This document shows positions 1 through 9,575 of a stretch of 64,000 bases of DNA, piece after piece. The stretch's first letter is position 1, and each line of letters opens with the position of its first letter. The stretch comes from Azolla caroliniana (taxonomy: Eukaryota > Polypodiophyta): contig JBHGNT010000010.1 of the NCBI GenBank assembly GCA_043228905.1, positions 7,750,001-7,814,000 on the forward strand. The letters run 5' to 3'. Made by a program: the position numbers and the translations under genes. Under the pieces are notes generated by a model, which had not been told where the DNA came from, did not search any database, and saw only the letters and a program-made list of their open reading frames with translations.

Positions 1-611
1 CGTAGCCATTGACTGTCAGTGCCTTTTTGTCGTGCCGGTTCTGGTTGTGGCGTGACCTCTGTTCTCGTTGGAAGCCCTTTTTGGATTGTTGACTGCAGCG
101 ACAACTCCTACTCTTGTGGTGCTTGCTGCCCCGGTGAGGTAGGCAATTCAATTACCGGTTCTTGGACCACCGGCACTGCTGCTTCTTGCTGCACATGTAG
201 CTCTTCAATCGGTTCTAGTTGAACCGGTTCCACCTCCTTCCTTGGCTCCAGTCCCTCAGAGCGGGGTGTCGGTGCACTGTCTTTCACCGGACCCGATTCG
301 TCCCCCTTCTACTCCGCATCGCTACGCTTCTAGCAACATAGGAGGTTTTCGGCGGGGTCTTCTTCTGCCTCCTCCTCTTGGGTCCTGATATTGATCTTCA
401 TTGCCAAGGGGTCCGCCTCTTGTTCCTGCCGGCGCAGCTTGATTTTCAGAGGCCATACTAGTGGCTCTACCGATGTCTCTGTCTCTACTTGCCTCTTTCG
501 GCTAAGCGGTTCTTTCCCTTGCTCCGAGGTACTGCCCTCTTTCCAACCAGGCGTGTGCTTGGCCAGAAGTTGTTGTTGTTTTGAAGGTTTGTTAGGCGTG
601 GTCTCTGTTAC
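1..611 (-). pseudogene. Decayed tail of gypsy third ORF (copy 1)
   Basis: This stretch continues, on the minus strand, the post-integrase reading frame described at 612-1343. No open frame of useful length survives and I see no clear motif. Its composition (Pro/Ser/Thr/Glu-type codons on the minus strand) resembles the acidic, proline-rich C-terminal region of the better copy at 44,260-45,622. The element continues off the left edge, so its 3' LTR is not in the window. Assignment is by position and continuity only. Confidence 0.35.
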
Positions 612-1343
612 TCAAACCCTCTTCTTAGTCCTTACCGGCTCCACCGGTGGCGCCAAAAGAGTCAGCCATTGAGCCATGACCACCCATAATTTCTTGTCGT
701 TCTGGACTGATTCTATCACTGTCCGCAAACAATCGGCGATGATTACTGACCAATCCACTTGCACCCATGTGTACGTAGCAATGATGAAACCGGCTTTGTT
801 CTTTAGCATTGACGGGGGTCAGGGGTACACAAACCCATACTCTTGGAGGACACGAGCCACTTCTCTGAACAGGGGGTCCTCACCGCCCTGTGTCCGGTGA
901 GCCTTACTAGCGAGGGAATACTCGCCAAAAAACTTCGTTAGTGTTTCAGGAGAAGGGTTCTCAATCGAGTAGATACCCCCTTCCGGTAGTCCGATTAGCG
1001 CGCGGATGGTTTCCTCCGTTATGACCTCCATGTCGATTTTCTGCACAACTTCTTCTGCTTCATCGTGCAGCGGTGCCTCTACTATCCTCGGGAAGCCTCT
1101 CAACCCATGTTGGTTGAACCACTTCTTGGCTGTTTCGGAAAGTGCCATAGGTTCCATCTCGTCATCTAGTTCTGCGAGGGTAGGTAGGGCCGATGTGCTT
1201 GTTTGTGCTTCTTGCGTCCGTTTGCTCACTTGTATTGTCCTTTGTACACTCAGTGCTCTGTGTTCGCGAAATGAAAGAGACTCTACGAGGAGGAGGTTTC
1301 GTGTTCCCATGCTTGGCGCCTTTCTCGATGCCCTCGCATGCAC
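612..1343 (-). pseudogene. Third ORF of Ty3/gypsy element, N-terminal part (copy 1)
   Basis: The frame opens with MHARASRK and runs 174 codons to a TGA at 819-821. It then continues in the same frame for about 65 more codons after nine bases, so a single nonsense codon interrupts it. The block around RGFPRIVEAPLHDE, the FFGEYSLASKAHRT segment and the ALREVARVLQEYG-like segment (FREVARVLQEYGF here) align by eye with the copy at 51,877-52,479, which has IRVAEAPPH, YFGPHSSFTKAYRT and FFRKIAKFLLEVG. The frame lies directly 3' of integrase on the same strand, the position where some plant gypsy elements carry an extra ORF. I recognise no characterised domain. Function unknown; a Gag-like or envelope-position protein are both possible. 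Confidence 0.6.
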
Positions 1344-1373
1344 GTCGTGTACTATAATAGCAACTATGTGACA

Positions 1374-1622
1374 CGTGGTGCGCTTTAACTAGGCTTTAAA
1401 TAGCCACTACACCTTTTCGAGGTGTCCGTTCGTTCCTCGCCTCTGCATGATGATCTCTTTTCTTTTTCTTTTTTTCTTTTAGTTCCAATTACCCGGTAAC
1501 CCCGGCTCCCTTGTCTGTTGTTCTTCATGGTTGCCGGCCAACTGCTTGCCATTGCCTATTTCCGCATTGTTCTCCAGTTGATGAAACAAGTTCTGAGGCA
1601 TGGGTCCATAATATGGTTTAAG
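1374..1622. other. Spacer between gypsy integrase and third ORF
   Basis: The stretch between the integrase C-terminus and the third ORF has no open frame of note. It holds a T-rich run (about 1449-1480) that reads as a purine run on the element's coding strand. A comparable A/T-rich spacer lies between integrase and the third ORF in gypsy-A (about 52,480-52,640). It could be a leader for a subgenomic message, but nothing in the sequence proves this. Confidence 0.4.
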
Positions 1623-3505
1623 TCAGAACCCATTTACCCACTTGTCCAGCACCTCACTGGCTAGCGTTCCCAGTTGATATGAGCCGTTGAACTCTCGCGT
1701 TATCCAATATGGTCCAGTCCACCAGAACTGTAGCTTCCCTGGCATCTTGCCCATCTGGGTCTGGAACACTAGTACTGGCTTGCTGATGCCAAACATCTTC
1801 TCATTACCCTTCCGGTGGAGGTCGACGAATGCTTTCCTTCGTTGTTGCTCGAGTTCCATCTGCATTAGGCTCGCTATTCGGTGCTCCTCCAGCTCGCATA
1901 GTGCTGCTAACCGGATTTTTTCCAACTCCTTCTCGCTCAGCCACTCCCAGACCCATATCCGTAAGCTTGGAATCTAGAACTCAATTGGCATCACCGCTTC
2001 GAGACCAAATGTTAACCGGAATGGTGTTGTCCGGATACTTGTTTTGTATGCCATCCGGTAAGCCCATAACGCGTTGTGCAGGTTTGTATCCCAATTGGTT
2101 CGGTTCTCATTGACAATCTTCCGGAGATTGTTCTGCAGAGTTTTATTGGTGGACTCGGCCAATACATTGGCCTGCAGGTAATAAGGGGTGCTTCACTTGT
2201 GTACGACCGCATAAAATGTTGTTAGGCTTTCCACCACATGGCCGAGGAAGTGTCCACCTTGGTCGCTGATTAATTCGATTGGACATCCATACCGGCACCA
2301 GATGTACTCGTACAGGAACTTTGTCGTTGACGTCGCGGTATTGTCCCGTAATGCCTTGGCTTCCACCCATTTTGTATAGTAATATGTGGCGACAATTATG
2401 TACCTGTTGCCGGTTCACATTTCTGATGGCTTGAATGGTCCAACGAAGTCCAGCCCCCATTTCGGGAATGGCTCTAGAGGTAGTACCGGCTGGTGCAGCA
2501 TGTGCGCTTGTTCCATTGGCTAGCCCATTCTTTGACACAGATCACATTCCTTCGTATATCAGACCGAGTCCTTTAGTGTCGTTGGCCACCATAGGCCGTT
2601 GGGCCATATTTTCCTTGCCATAGCTTCACCGGCATAATGTCCTCCAGCGACCCCACAATGCGCTTCCCGTAAAATGGTGTCTTTTTCATCACTCCAGACC
2701 GCTCACCACCATATGTCGTCCGCTCCTTTATGATACAATGTATCCTGCACTAGACAAAAGTGTCGGCTTTGCACCGCCAACCATTTACGTTCATCCCGGT
2801 TCATCTCCTCTGGGGGTAGTCCGGTGCTTAAGAACTAGTGCATATTCGTTAGCCATTTGTCCTCGTTCGCGATTGTCCCATCTATCGTGGTTTCCACTAT
2901 AATTTTAAACAATGCTGCATCCGGAAATTCATCTTGAACACCGTCACCGGTTTCTCTGGATTCTAGCTAGCTCAAGTAATCGGCAACCACATGTTGTATA
3001 CCCGGCCGATGATAGATCTCAAATTCAAATTCTTGTAATAATAATGTCCACTGGGCCAGCTTGCCGGTGAGTGATGTCTTCGAGACCAAGTATAAAAGCG
3101 TTGAATGGTCTACATGGAATGAAAACTTGCGGCCCAACAAATAATGTCGGTATTTGGTGACACTGTATATCATTCCTAGAGCTTCTCTTTCCGTAGTGGA
3201 ATAATTCCGCTCCGCCTTTGACAGCTTCCGGCTAGCATAGTACACCGGTCAGTACCACTTCGGTTCGGTAAGTTGCATGAGTACGCAGCCGATTGCAATA
3301 TCCGACGCGTCCACGAAGACATGGAACTCTTTTGACCAGTCCAGGGGTTGTACCACTGGTGCTTGTGACAGCATTACCTTGAGTGTGCGGTAAGCCTTGT
3401 CCTCTTCATCCGTCCAATTAAACGGTGTCTGGTGTACAGCTGTGTGTAGTGGCGTGGCGAGGTCTGCCAAGTACCGGAGCATCCGGCTATGCCATCGGAT
3501 CTGGC
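1623..3505 (-). pseudogene. Ty3/gypsy pol fragment: end of RT, RNase H, integrase (copy 1)
   Basis: Read from 3505 leftward this is the end of gypsy reverse transcriptase with the connection domain (3249-3482, motif FNWTDEEDKAY and the RNase H start VFVDASDIAIG). RNase H follows (2967-3245, YYASRKLSKAERNY, TTEREALGMIY, HVDHSTLLY). Next comes the integrase zinc finger (HCGVAGGHYAG ... CDLCQRMG, near 2500-2690), the integrase core ([31 protein letters not shown], about 2110-2460) and the C-terminal region to 1623. Several stops and frameshifts make it nonfunctional. The 5' half of the element (LTR, gag, protease, most of RT) is absent; at about 3505 the sequence changes abruptly into copia RNase H. 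It is colinear with the third ORF at 612-1343. Confidence 0.85.
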
Positions 3506-5059
3506 AGATCCTTCAGGAGCCTCTTGAGCCATATGGCTTCGCATGTCATGACAAGCACTCCTCGGCACTCGGCCTCCTCAACGTTGTTACTGCCGGTTGC
3601 TTCTTACTGCTCCAGGCGATCACGGAGCTTCCAAGTGAAAATGCATATCTGGATGTAGACCTACGGTCGCTGGCATTTCCGACCCAATTTGCATCCATGT
3701 AGCCGACAAGTTGTCCGGCTACACCGGCCCGATATAGAAACCCCCGATCCTTAGCGCTGCTAACATATCTCAAGATTCGATGCATGCACTGAAGGTGCTC
3801 CACGGTTGGATGCGCCATAAATTGACTAATCAATCCGGCCAGATAGTTGAGATCCGTCCAGGTGATGGTCAGATATATTAGTCTTCTTACTATCTATCAG
3901 AACCTTTTCGGGTCGCATGCCATTCTGGAGTCGGGGCGGAGCTTCACATTCCGGTCTAGTGGAGTCAAGACAGATTTGCATTCTGTCATACCGAATTTGA
4001 AGAGCATACTCAACACATAATGCCGCTAACTGATCAGTATGCCTTCCAGGGTGCGAATCATTTCAATCCCGAGGAAGTAATGAAGGTTGCCGAGATCATT
4101 CATTTCAAACGATGCCGCAAGCTGGGATTTGACGCGACCTATTTCATCCAGGTCGGGGCCGGCGATGACAAGATCATCCACATGGACAACTATGTTGACC
4201 GGTATGATCCAACCTTGTCAGATGAAAAGTGAAGAGTCCGATTTCGATGAAGCAAACCCCATCCGACGCAGTCTTTGCGTGATCTTCACGTTCCAGGCAC
4301 ATGGGGCTTGCTTGATTCCGTAGAGGGACTTCTTCAATTGGCACACTATTGATGTATTCACTCCGGACTGAAATCTGGGGGTTGAGCCATAAACACATGT
4401 TCCTCAAGATCGCCTTGCAAGAACGCTTTTATCATATCCATTTGATGTAGATGTCACCCCTTCGCCGTTGCCACCGCAAGCAAGACAAGGATGGTCATCA
4501 TCTTCACGACCGGCGCAAACGTCTCATCATAATCGATGTCGTGCTGTTGCACGTAGGCCTTGGCCACTAACTGGGCCTTATACTTGTTGACGGAGCCATC
4601 GGTGTTGCATTTAACCTTGTATACCCACCGGCAACCAATCGGCTTTACTCCTTTCAGTACATCCACTAAATCCCACGTCTCATTTTCCGTGAGTGCGTGC
4701 ATCTCTTCCTCCATAGAGGCACACCAATTTGCATCCTTCGCCGCTTCTACGTAGCTCTCCGACTCATGCACTGCCGCCACTTTCGTCATGTATGCATAAT
4801 GATGCACCATATACTCATTATACCCGTACCTCTTTATGGAATTCTTCTGGCGAGCCAATTGGCGCACTTTCTGCTCTACCAATTTCTTGGCCTTCTTGGC
4901 CGACTCAGACTTCTCTTCCGAAGGCCCTTCTTCGATCCATCTGGAATCGGATTCGCTCTTATCCGACTCGTCTCTGCCGGTGGCATATTCCGATATCTTC
5001 TTCTTCCCCTTTTCCTTGCATGTGAACCGTCTCCTCAGTTCCTTGCGCGGGGAGAGCAT
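3505..5059 (-). pseudogene. copia-2 reverse transcriptase and RNase H
   Basis: The RT start is clear at 4454-5059: ASMEEEMHALTENETWDLVD, then GCRWVYKVKCNTDGSVNKYK and DYDETFAPVVKM, standard copia RT blocks. The middle (about 3840-4450) is recognisable but frame-broken; the palm region lies here. RNase H is at 3546-3833 (YMDANWVGNASDRRSTSRYA, then SSVIAWSSKKQPAV). A frameshift near 3575 moves it to another frame, which reads CEAIWLKRLLKDL before the gypsy junction near 3505. The terminal RNase H segment and 3' LTR are lost. Nonfunctional. Confidence 0.85.
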
Positions 5060-6156
5060 GGCACATGCACATATGCAATGTTGTCGAATATCTTAAGGTG
5101 CCTTAAATTCGGCTTCCACCCGAAATACAGCTTTCTCCGCTTCTCATCCGGCACCTGCACATATGCAATGTTGCCGAATATCTTAAGGTGCCTTAAATTC
5201 GGCTTCCGCCCGAAATACAGTTTTCTCCACTTCTCATCCGACACCTGCACATATGCAATGTTGCCAAATATCTTAAGGTGCCTTAAATTCGGCTTCCACT
5301 CGAAATATAGCTCGTGTGCTGACACCTTATCCTTGATCCAGTTTTGGATGTAGATGGCCGTCCGAACCGCTTTGGCCAAGTAGAACTTGGGCATGCTCTT
5401 CTCCTTCAACATTGCTCGTGCTACCTCCACAATCGACCGATTCTTCCTTTCGGCCACACCATTTTGTTCCGGTGTGTATCTGCAACTGAATTCTCTCTGA
5501 ATTCCCATTTTGCAGATAACTGTTGAATTGGCCGGAAAAGTATTCTTTTCCGCCATCCGACCGCAAGCACTTGATCTTCCTTTCCATTTCTCGTTTGACT
5601 AAACTCTACAAGTTCCGGAAATAATCGAAAACTTCACTTTTCTTCTCGATGAGGTAGATCCACATGTGTCGGTTGTAATCGTCGATGAAGGAGACGAAAT
5701 ATTGGCTCCCCCCAAGACTAACGTTCTGTGTCGGTTCCCATATATCCGAATGTATTAGATCGAGCTTGTTACGACTCCGGTTTCTTTCGGTGGGGAATGG
5801 AAACCGGTGTTGCTTCCCAAGCTGGCAGGCTTCACATACTTGGGCCTTCCGGCCACTGAGTTTCGGCAATCCGAAAACAACTTGTTTTGATTGTAGGTCC
5901 GGAAGCCTTCGATAGTTGACGTGGCCGATCTACTTGTGTTAGAGATCGATGTCTGATTCAATCTTCTGTCCTTTGGCAAACAAGGCGGTGTCGAAGTCGT
6001 TGGTGTCAAGGATGAACATCCTCCCGTCCCGGCGCCATTGTGCAATAATCTGGCCCTCTTCTTCAATGAAGCACCCGGGGTGCTTAAACCGCACCCACAT
6101 CCCCTAGTCGACGATTTGCTCGACCGACACCAAGTTCTTTGTGATTGTCGAAACAT
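5035..6156 (-). pseudogene. copia-2 integrase, with internal 90-bp triplication
   Basis: The GAG-pre-integrase/zinc-finger part ends near 5850 (VCEACQLGKQHRFPF). The catalytic core shows DLIHSDIWEP and FVSFIDDYNRHMWIYLI (5606-5869), then CLRSDGGKEYFSGQF and RYTPEQNGVAERKNRSI (5327-5587), so the D,D,E residues are discernible across two frames. The following GKxP/LKIFG block is present three times in tandem (see 5061-5330). Frame breaks near 5590 and 5900 show it is dead. Confidence 0.85.
5061..5330 (-). repeat. 90-bp in-frame triplication inside copia-2 integrase
   Basis: The segment containing atatgcaatg starts at 5071, again at 5161 and again at 5251, exactly 90 bp apart, giving almost three full units. 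Each unit encodes about 30 residues of the conserved integrase block (KPNLRHLKIFGNIAYVQV). Because 90 is a multiple of three, the repeat keeps the reading frame. Units differ by a few substitutions, so the duplication is not brand new. Confidence 0.95.
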
Positions 6157-6395
6157 GTAGCATGTTCATCAGTTTTCCCTTTTGTCTGACATGGCTTAAA
6201 GGGACTTCTCTGACATGCATGATGGTGAGGAGTGTCGTCTCCGGTTTTGACAACTCCCGGTGGCTCTAGCTTTTCCAGAAACGAGAACCACTCTTTGTGG
6301 CTCATCATGTGGTTAGATGCTCCGGAGTCAACGTACCACTCTTCCTCCGATCCGGAAGTGATCTTCTTCATTGAGTTCGCCTTGTGCTTCATCAC
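6084..6395 (-). pseudogene. copia-2 aspartic protease
   Basis: The frame contains EEWYVDSGASNHMMSHKEWF; the DSGA motif is the catalytic aspartate loop of copia proteases. After about 40 codons the frame is lost, and the rest of the domain and the start of integrase lie in other frames toward 5900. The spacing from gag is normal for the family. Confidence 0.8.
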
Positions 6396-6443
6396 AAAGG
6401 TTGACCCTTGTCCGGTCTTACCAGTACTGGATCCTTCCTATCC

Positions 6444-7328
6444 TTAAGCGTAGTGCGAACTTTGTCGGTTTCCTCGATTGGCCTTGTTGTATCCGGATTT
6501 GTCCAAATTGGCACGCTTCTTCCAGCACTCAATCTCTCTATGGTCATTCCATCCACAGTACCAACACTCCGTTGCAGTCTTCTCTTGACGGTTTCCAACA
6601 CCGTCTTGACTCCCCCTACTTGTGTAGGGTTCGAAACTATTGTCGGCACTTTGTGCCTCCGGTTCTACTCTTGTCGACCGCCTCCATTGTGTGCCTACCC
6701 ACCTCTTCCTCCACGCCCATGGGGTTGATCCGCCTCCATGTACAGCATCCGGTAGTCCGATTGAATGGTCCTTGACCCATTCGCGTCGATTGCATGTCAA
6801 AGAAGGACGATGGCTTCTCCCAGGTGCAAATTGCTATCCGGATTGGCCCGTACCGTTGTGCTAGACCACAGAGGCAAATTTGGATCATCTCGTCATCGTC
6901 CACTGTCACATTGATGGAATCAAGCGTGTCGCAAATTCCTTGATCTTGGTGGTGTAGTAGATGACCGACATGTCCTGTTGTTGGATACTGTTAAGCTCTT
7001 GCTGGAGCTGCAACTTCCGAGCCATGGTACTTGCGGCGAATATCTTCTGGAGATTTTCCCAGGCCTCCTTTGGTGATTTTGCATCCCTGATGTAGCCAAG
7101 TATCTGGTCGTGCACACAGGATGCAAGACAATACAATACTCTAGTCGCTCCTTGTTCCCAAACTGGGAAGTCCTTGTGTGTTAAATCCGGCGCTGCTACA
7201 TTTGCTCCTTCCATGTAGCTCCAGTATCTGTGCCCCAGCAGGTACTGGTGCATTTTATACAACCAGGACGCATAGTTGCTCCGGTCGAACTTTTCTGTTG
7301 GAAGTGAGCTCATCATGCTTCTGTCCAT
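6444..7328 (-). pseudogene. copia-2 gag
   Basis: Gag opens at 7328 (MDRSMMSSLPTEKFDRSNYA) and keeps the copia Gag signature NYASWLYKMHQYLLG, SPKEAWENLQKIF, LQQELNSIQQQDMSV. A frameshift near 6906 moves it to 6637-6909 and then 6444-6800, where a zinc knuckle (CWYCGWNDHREIECW, CX2CX4HX4C type) is visible. Start choice: first ATG downstream of the primer-binding site in the right frame. Two or more frameshifts; nonfunctional. Confidence 0.85.
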
Positions 7329-7379
7329 ACCTTCTCTTTTCGGTTTGTTCTTTTACCGGTGGTTAGGGTTTGTCTTCAG

Positions 7380-7400
7380 AAAAAAAAAAAAAAAAAAAAA
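7380..7400. repeat. Homopolymer A tract (~20 nt)
   Basis: An uninterrupted run of about 20 A lies in the leader of copia-2, between its primer-binding site and gag. On the element's own strand it is poly(T). It is a slippage-prone run with no evident function. Confidence 0.9.
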
Positions 7401-7433
7401 GCTTGTCAGCAACAAAGGTTCTCAACCCTCACA

Positions 7434-7444
7434 CTCTGATACCA
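7434..7444 (-). other. copia-2 primer-binding site (initiator tRNA-Met type)
   Basis: On the minus strand TGGTATCAGAG directly follows the LTR end (...TTGACA). This is the standard plant Ty1/copia primer site complementary to the 3' end of initiator tRNA-Met. Confidence 0.9.
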
Positions 7445-7878
7445 TGTCAAAGTTAATATGCAGAAGCTTTGACAAACTGGTTTATCCGGATACCAACAGA
7501 AAATAGAAAATGAAGGTTTAATGGAAGCTTAAACAACAGAGAATACACATGAGAGACAAAGAGAGTAGAAAGCATAAACTCAATTCAAAATAATAACGCT
7601 CTATACATATAGTATGCTCAGTGAGCACTTTTATACAAGTCCTTACACGGACTGACAGAAGTACTAACAAGTACTTCAATGCTCATACGAGCGCCTGACA
7701 TTGACTCCTAAAAATATGCCTACGTACTAGGCTAGATTCGCAGGCCTCTAACGGCCTACCTGTTACAATCCAATCCGGCTCCTGGTTCCGGACACCGATC
7801 CGGTTCTCTGTTCCGGATACCGATACAACTCAAGCTTATTCAGTCGATCCGGATCTGGTTGAGCTTGTCCGCTCAACA
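7445..7878 (-). repeat. copia-2 5' LTR (434 bp)
   Basis: The LTR starts TGTTGAGCGG at 7878 and ends GACA at 7445 on the minus strand, with canonical TG...CA ends, and is followed at once by the primer-binding site. The adjacent CACAT at 7879-7883 is the probable target duplication. The partner LTR is missing from the window, so age cannot be estimated. Confidence 0.85.
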
Positions 7879-8736
7879 CACATTGTTCGGGATCGAACAA
7901 AGAAACTACTATGGTTGTCACAGGAGAACTACGTGACAAAGGTGCTCCAGAGATTCAACATGTAAGACATGAAGCCAATCAACTCGACACTGCCCACAAA
8001 CAGTAAGTTGTCCCGGAAGTCAATGTCTGAAGACAAAAGCGGAGAAGTTGAGATGATGAAGGTCCCCTATGCCTCAGTAGTCGGAAGCCTAATGTATGCA
8101 ATGGTATGTACTAGGCCGGACATTGGATACGCAGTTGGAGTCGTTAGCCAATTCATGAGCAACCCAAGCAAGGAACATTGAACGGTAGTCAAATGGATAC
8201 TTCAATTCCTGAGAGGCACCTCAAGCATGTGTCTTCAACTCGGCTCAAGTAACCCCACACTGGAAGGTTATACTCATTCAGACATGTCAGCTAATGCAAA
8301 TACTAGCCGATCCATGTTGAGATACGTAATGACCTATGTCGGGGGAGCTATATCGTGGCAGTCGAGGCTGCAGGAGGTCGTGGCACTGTCGACCACGGAA
8401 GCCGAGTATATGGCTATAGTGGAAGCCAACAAGGAAATAATATGGATGAAGGGGTTTATCCGAGAGTTGGGAATTCAGCAAGAGGAATTTTGACTCTACT
8501 GCGATAATCAGAGTGCCATCCACCTTGCGAAGAATGTCACCTACCACTCAAGGACCAAGCACATCCAAAGGAGATACCATTGGCTTCGAGAGTGAGTAGA
8601 AGAAAAGGAGTTTGCTCTGATGAAGATCCACACGGATGAAAACGGAGCAAATATGCTGACAAAGGTGTTGTTGGTCGAGAAGCTGAATGTGTGCGGACAA
8701 AGGGTCAAATTGATGAAGTACCCCATGCCGGAGTGA
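7879..8736 (+). pseudogene. 3' end of an older copia element related to copia-1 (RT end and RNase H)
   Basis: This plus-strand remnant parallels copia-1 positions about 49,470-50,327. It begins inside the stretch for QLWLSQENYVTKVLQ and contains KVPYASVVGSLMYAMVCTRPD, VGVVSQFMSNPSKEH (7969-8181) and RNase H with SVVALSTTEAEYMA-type residues (8227-8493; here VVALSTTEAEYMAIVEA). It ends with NMLTKVLLVEKL before the polypurine tract. At least four stops or frameshifts are present. Everything upstream is replaced by copia-2, which inserted here. Divergence from copia-1 is clear by eye, so it is a separate, older insertion of the same family. Confidence 0.9.
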
Positions 8737-8746
8737 AGGGGGATTT
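8735..8746 (+). other. Polypurine tract of the old copia remnant
   Basis: The tract gaagggggatttt directly precedes the LTR start TGTTGGGA. It matches the gaagggggagttt found before the copia-1 3' LTR at 50,322-50,337. Confidence 0.85.
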
Positions 8747-8761
8747 TGTTGGGAAAACCGG

Positions 8762-8782
8762 TTTAGGGTTTAGGGTTTAGGG
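8762..8782 (+). repeat. Three TTTAGGG telomere-type units
   Basis: Perfect heptamers at 8762, 8769 and 8776 mark the left end of the inserted element. TTTAGGG is the usual plant telomere unit. With the inverted copy at 9576-9592 they define the insert borders. Confidence 0.95.
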
Positions 8783-8984
8783 TATTCCTCTAATTTTCCT
8801 ATGATCACCCCACCTCTTGCCCTATTATCACTCTACCCCTCCCTCTTTTAGTGATTTTCTCCTACCCCTCCCCCTTTCATTCTTCTTAATCTCACTCTAC
8901 CCTTTCCTCCTCCACTTTAATTTCCAATCTACCCTCCAATTGTTCTCAATTTAGCTTCCTACCCTTGCCCTCTCATACCCCCCT

Positions 8985-9189
8985 CTTGTTTTCAAAGATC
9001 TCCATACAATCTTTTCATACACACCAATATACTTCACCCTCCCTAACTCCCACATCACACACTTCTCTTCTACCCTTCCTCTCTCTTTCTCTCTCACACT
9101 CCCTTACTTGTTTTCAAATAAGCCCATAAAATCTTTTATCCCACACCAAATATATCAACCCCCATACCTCCCACATCATCAAATTTGAA

Positions 9190-9190
<1 letters not shown>
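8985..9190. repeat. ~122-bp imperfect tandem duplication inside the telomere-repeat insert
   Basis: The block cttgttttcaaa ... cccacatca starts at 8985 and recurs at 9107, an offset of 122 bp, with substitutions and small indels. Both copies are C/T-rich. Confidence 0.75.

Positions 9191-9229
<39 letters not shown>
9190..9229. repeat. (CT)n microsatellite
   Basis: About 20 CT units with one interruption (cgc), just upstream of the TATA-like and hammerhead motifs. Confidence 0.95.
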
Positions 9230-9230
<1 letters not shown>

Positions 9231-9264
9231 CTTATCTTCCCTATATAAACCCCTCAAATTCTAC

Positions 9265-9322
9265 ATGGTCATGTGCACTGATGAGCTCTTTAAGAGCGAA
9301 ACTAGTTTGCCACATCGACCAT
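9265..9322 (+). ncRNA. Type I (minimal) hammerhead ribozyme motif
   Basis: Core CTGATGA lies at 9278-9284 and GAAA at 9298-9301. Stem II between them is GCTC/GAGC with a TTTAA loop (or six pairs around one base). Stem I pairs the segment before the core with the segment after the cleavage triplet: A9277-T9308, C-G, G-C, a bulged C, then TGTA/ACAT-type pairs. An internal loop follows, then four more pairs ATGG/CCAT (9265-9268 with 9319-9322). Stem III is tiny: A9301-T9306 and C9302-G9305 around two bases. The cleavage triplet would be GTT (9305-9307), cutting after 9307. The open stem is stem I, so this is type I, with the near-absent stem III described for hammerheads of Penelope-like elements. 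GTT instead of GTC would be expected to cut more slowly. Such minimal forms usually act as dimers. Confidence 0.7.
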
Positions 9323-9410
9323 TCCTTTGTATTACCTTTTAAGTTTGTTAATATGAATTAGTTTTTAGTGTATCTCTCTCTCTAAACTTTGTACATATAT
9401 ATCTTTCTCA

Positions 9411-9413
<3 letters not shown>

Positions 9414-9465
<52 letters not shown>
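9414..9465. repeat. (CT)n microsatellite
   Basis: About 26 CT units lie within the telomere-repeat insert, about 100 bp after the hammerhead motif. Confidence 0.95.
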
Positions 9466-9468
<3 letters not shown>

Positions 9469-9575
9469 ACTCATATTTCTCTTCTTTCACTCTCATTCTC
9501 CCTCACATACACCCACCCACCGATTGTATACCGCTCGCACTCCTTGTATCGACCTCACGGTCTAAAACTCACGAA

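Larger units (their letters stand above)
3505..7878 (-). mobile_element. Ty1/copia element 'copia-2', truncated at 3' end
   Basis: Reading the minus strand: LTR 7878 to 7445, primer-binding site, gag, protease, integrase, reverse transcriptase and RNase H, which is the Ty1/copia (Pseudoviridae-type) gene order. The element stops at about 3505 inside the end of RNase H, where gypsy sequence begins, so the 3' LTR is missing. All coding parts carry stops and frameshifts. The right flank is a related copia (copia-1 type) RT region, and the five bases next to the LTR (CACAT, 7879-7883) match the expected RT sequence there. Copia-2 therefore inserted into that older element. Confidence 0.85.
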
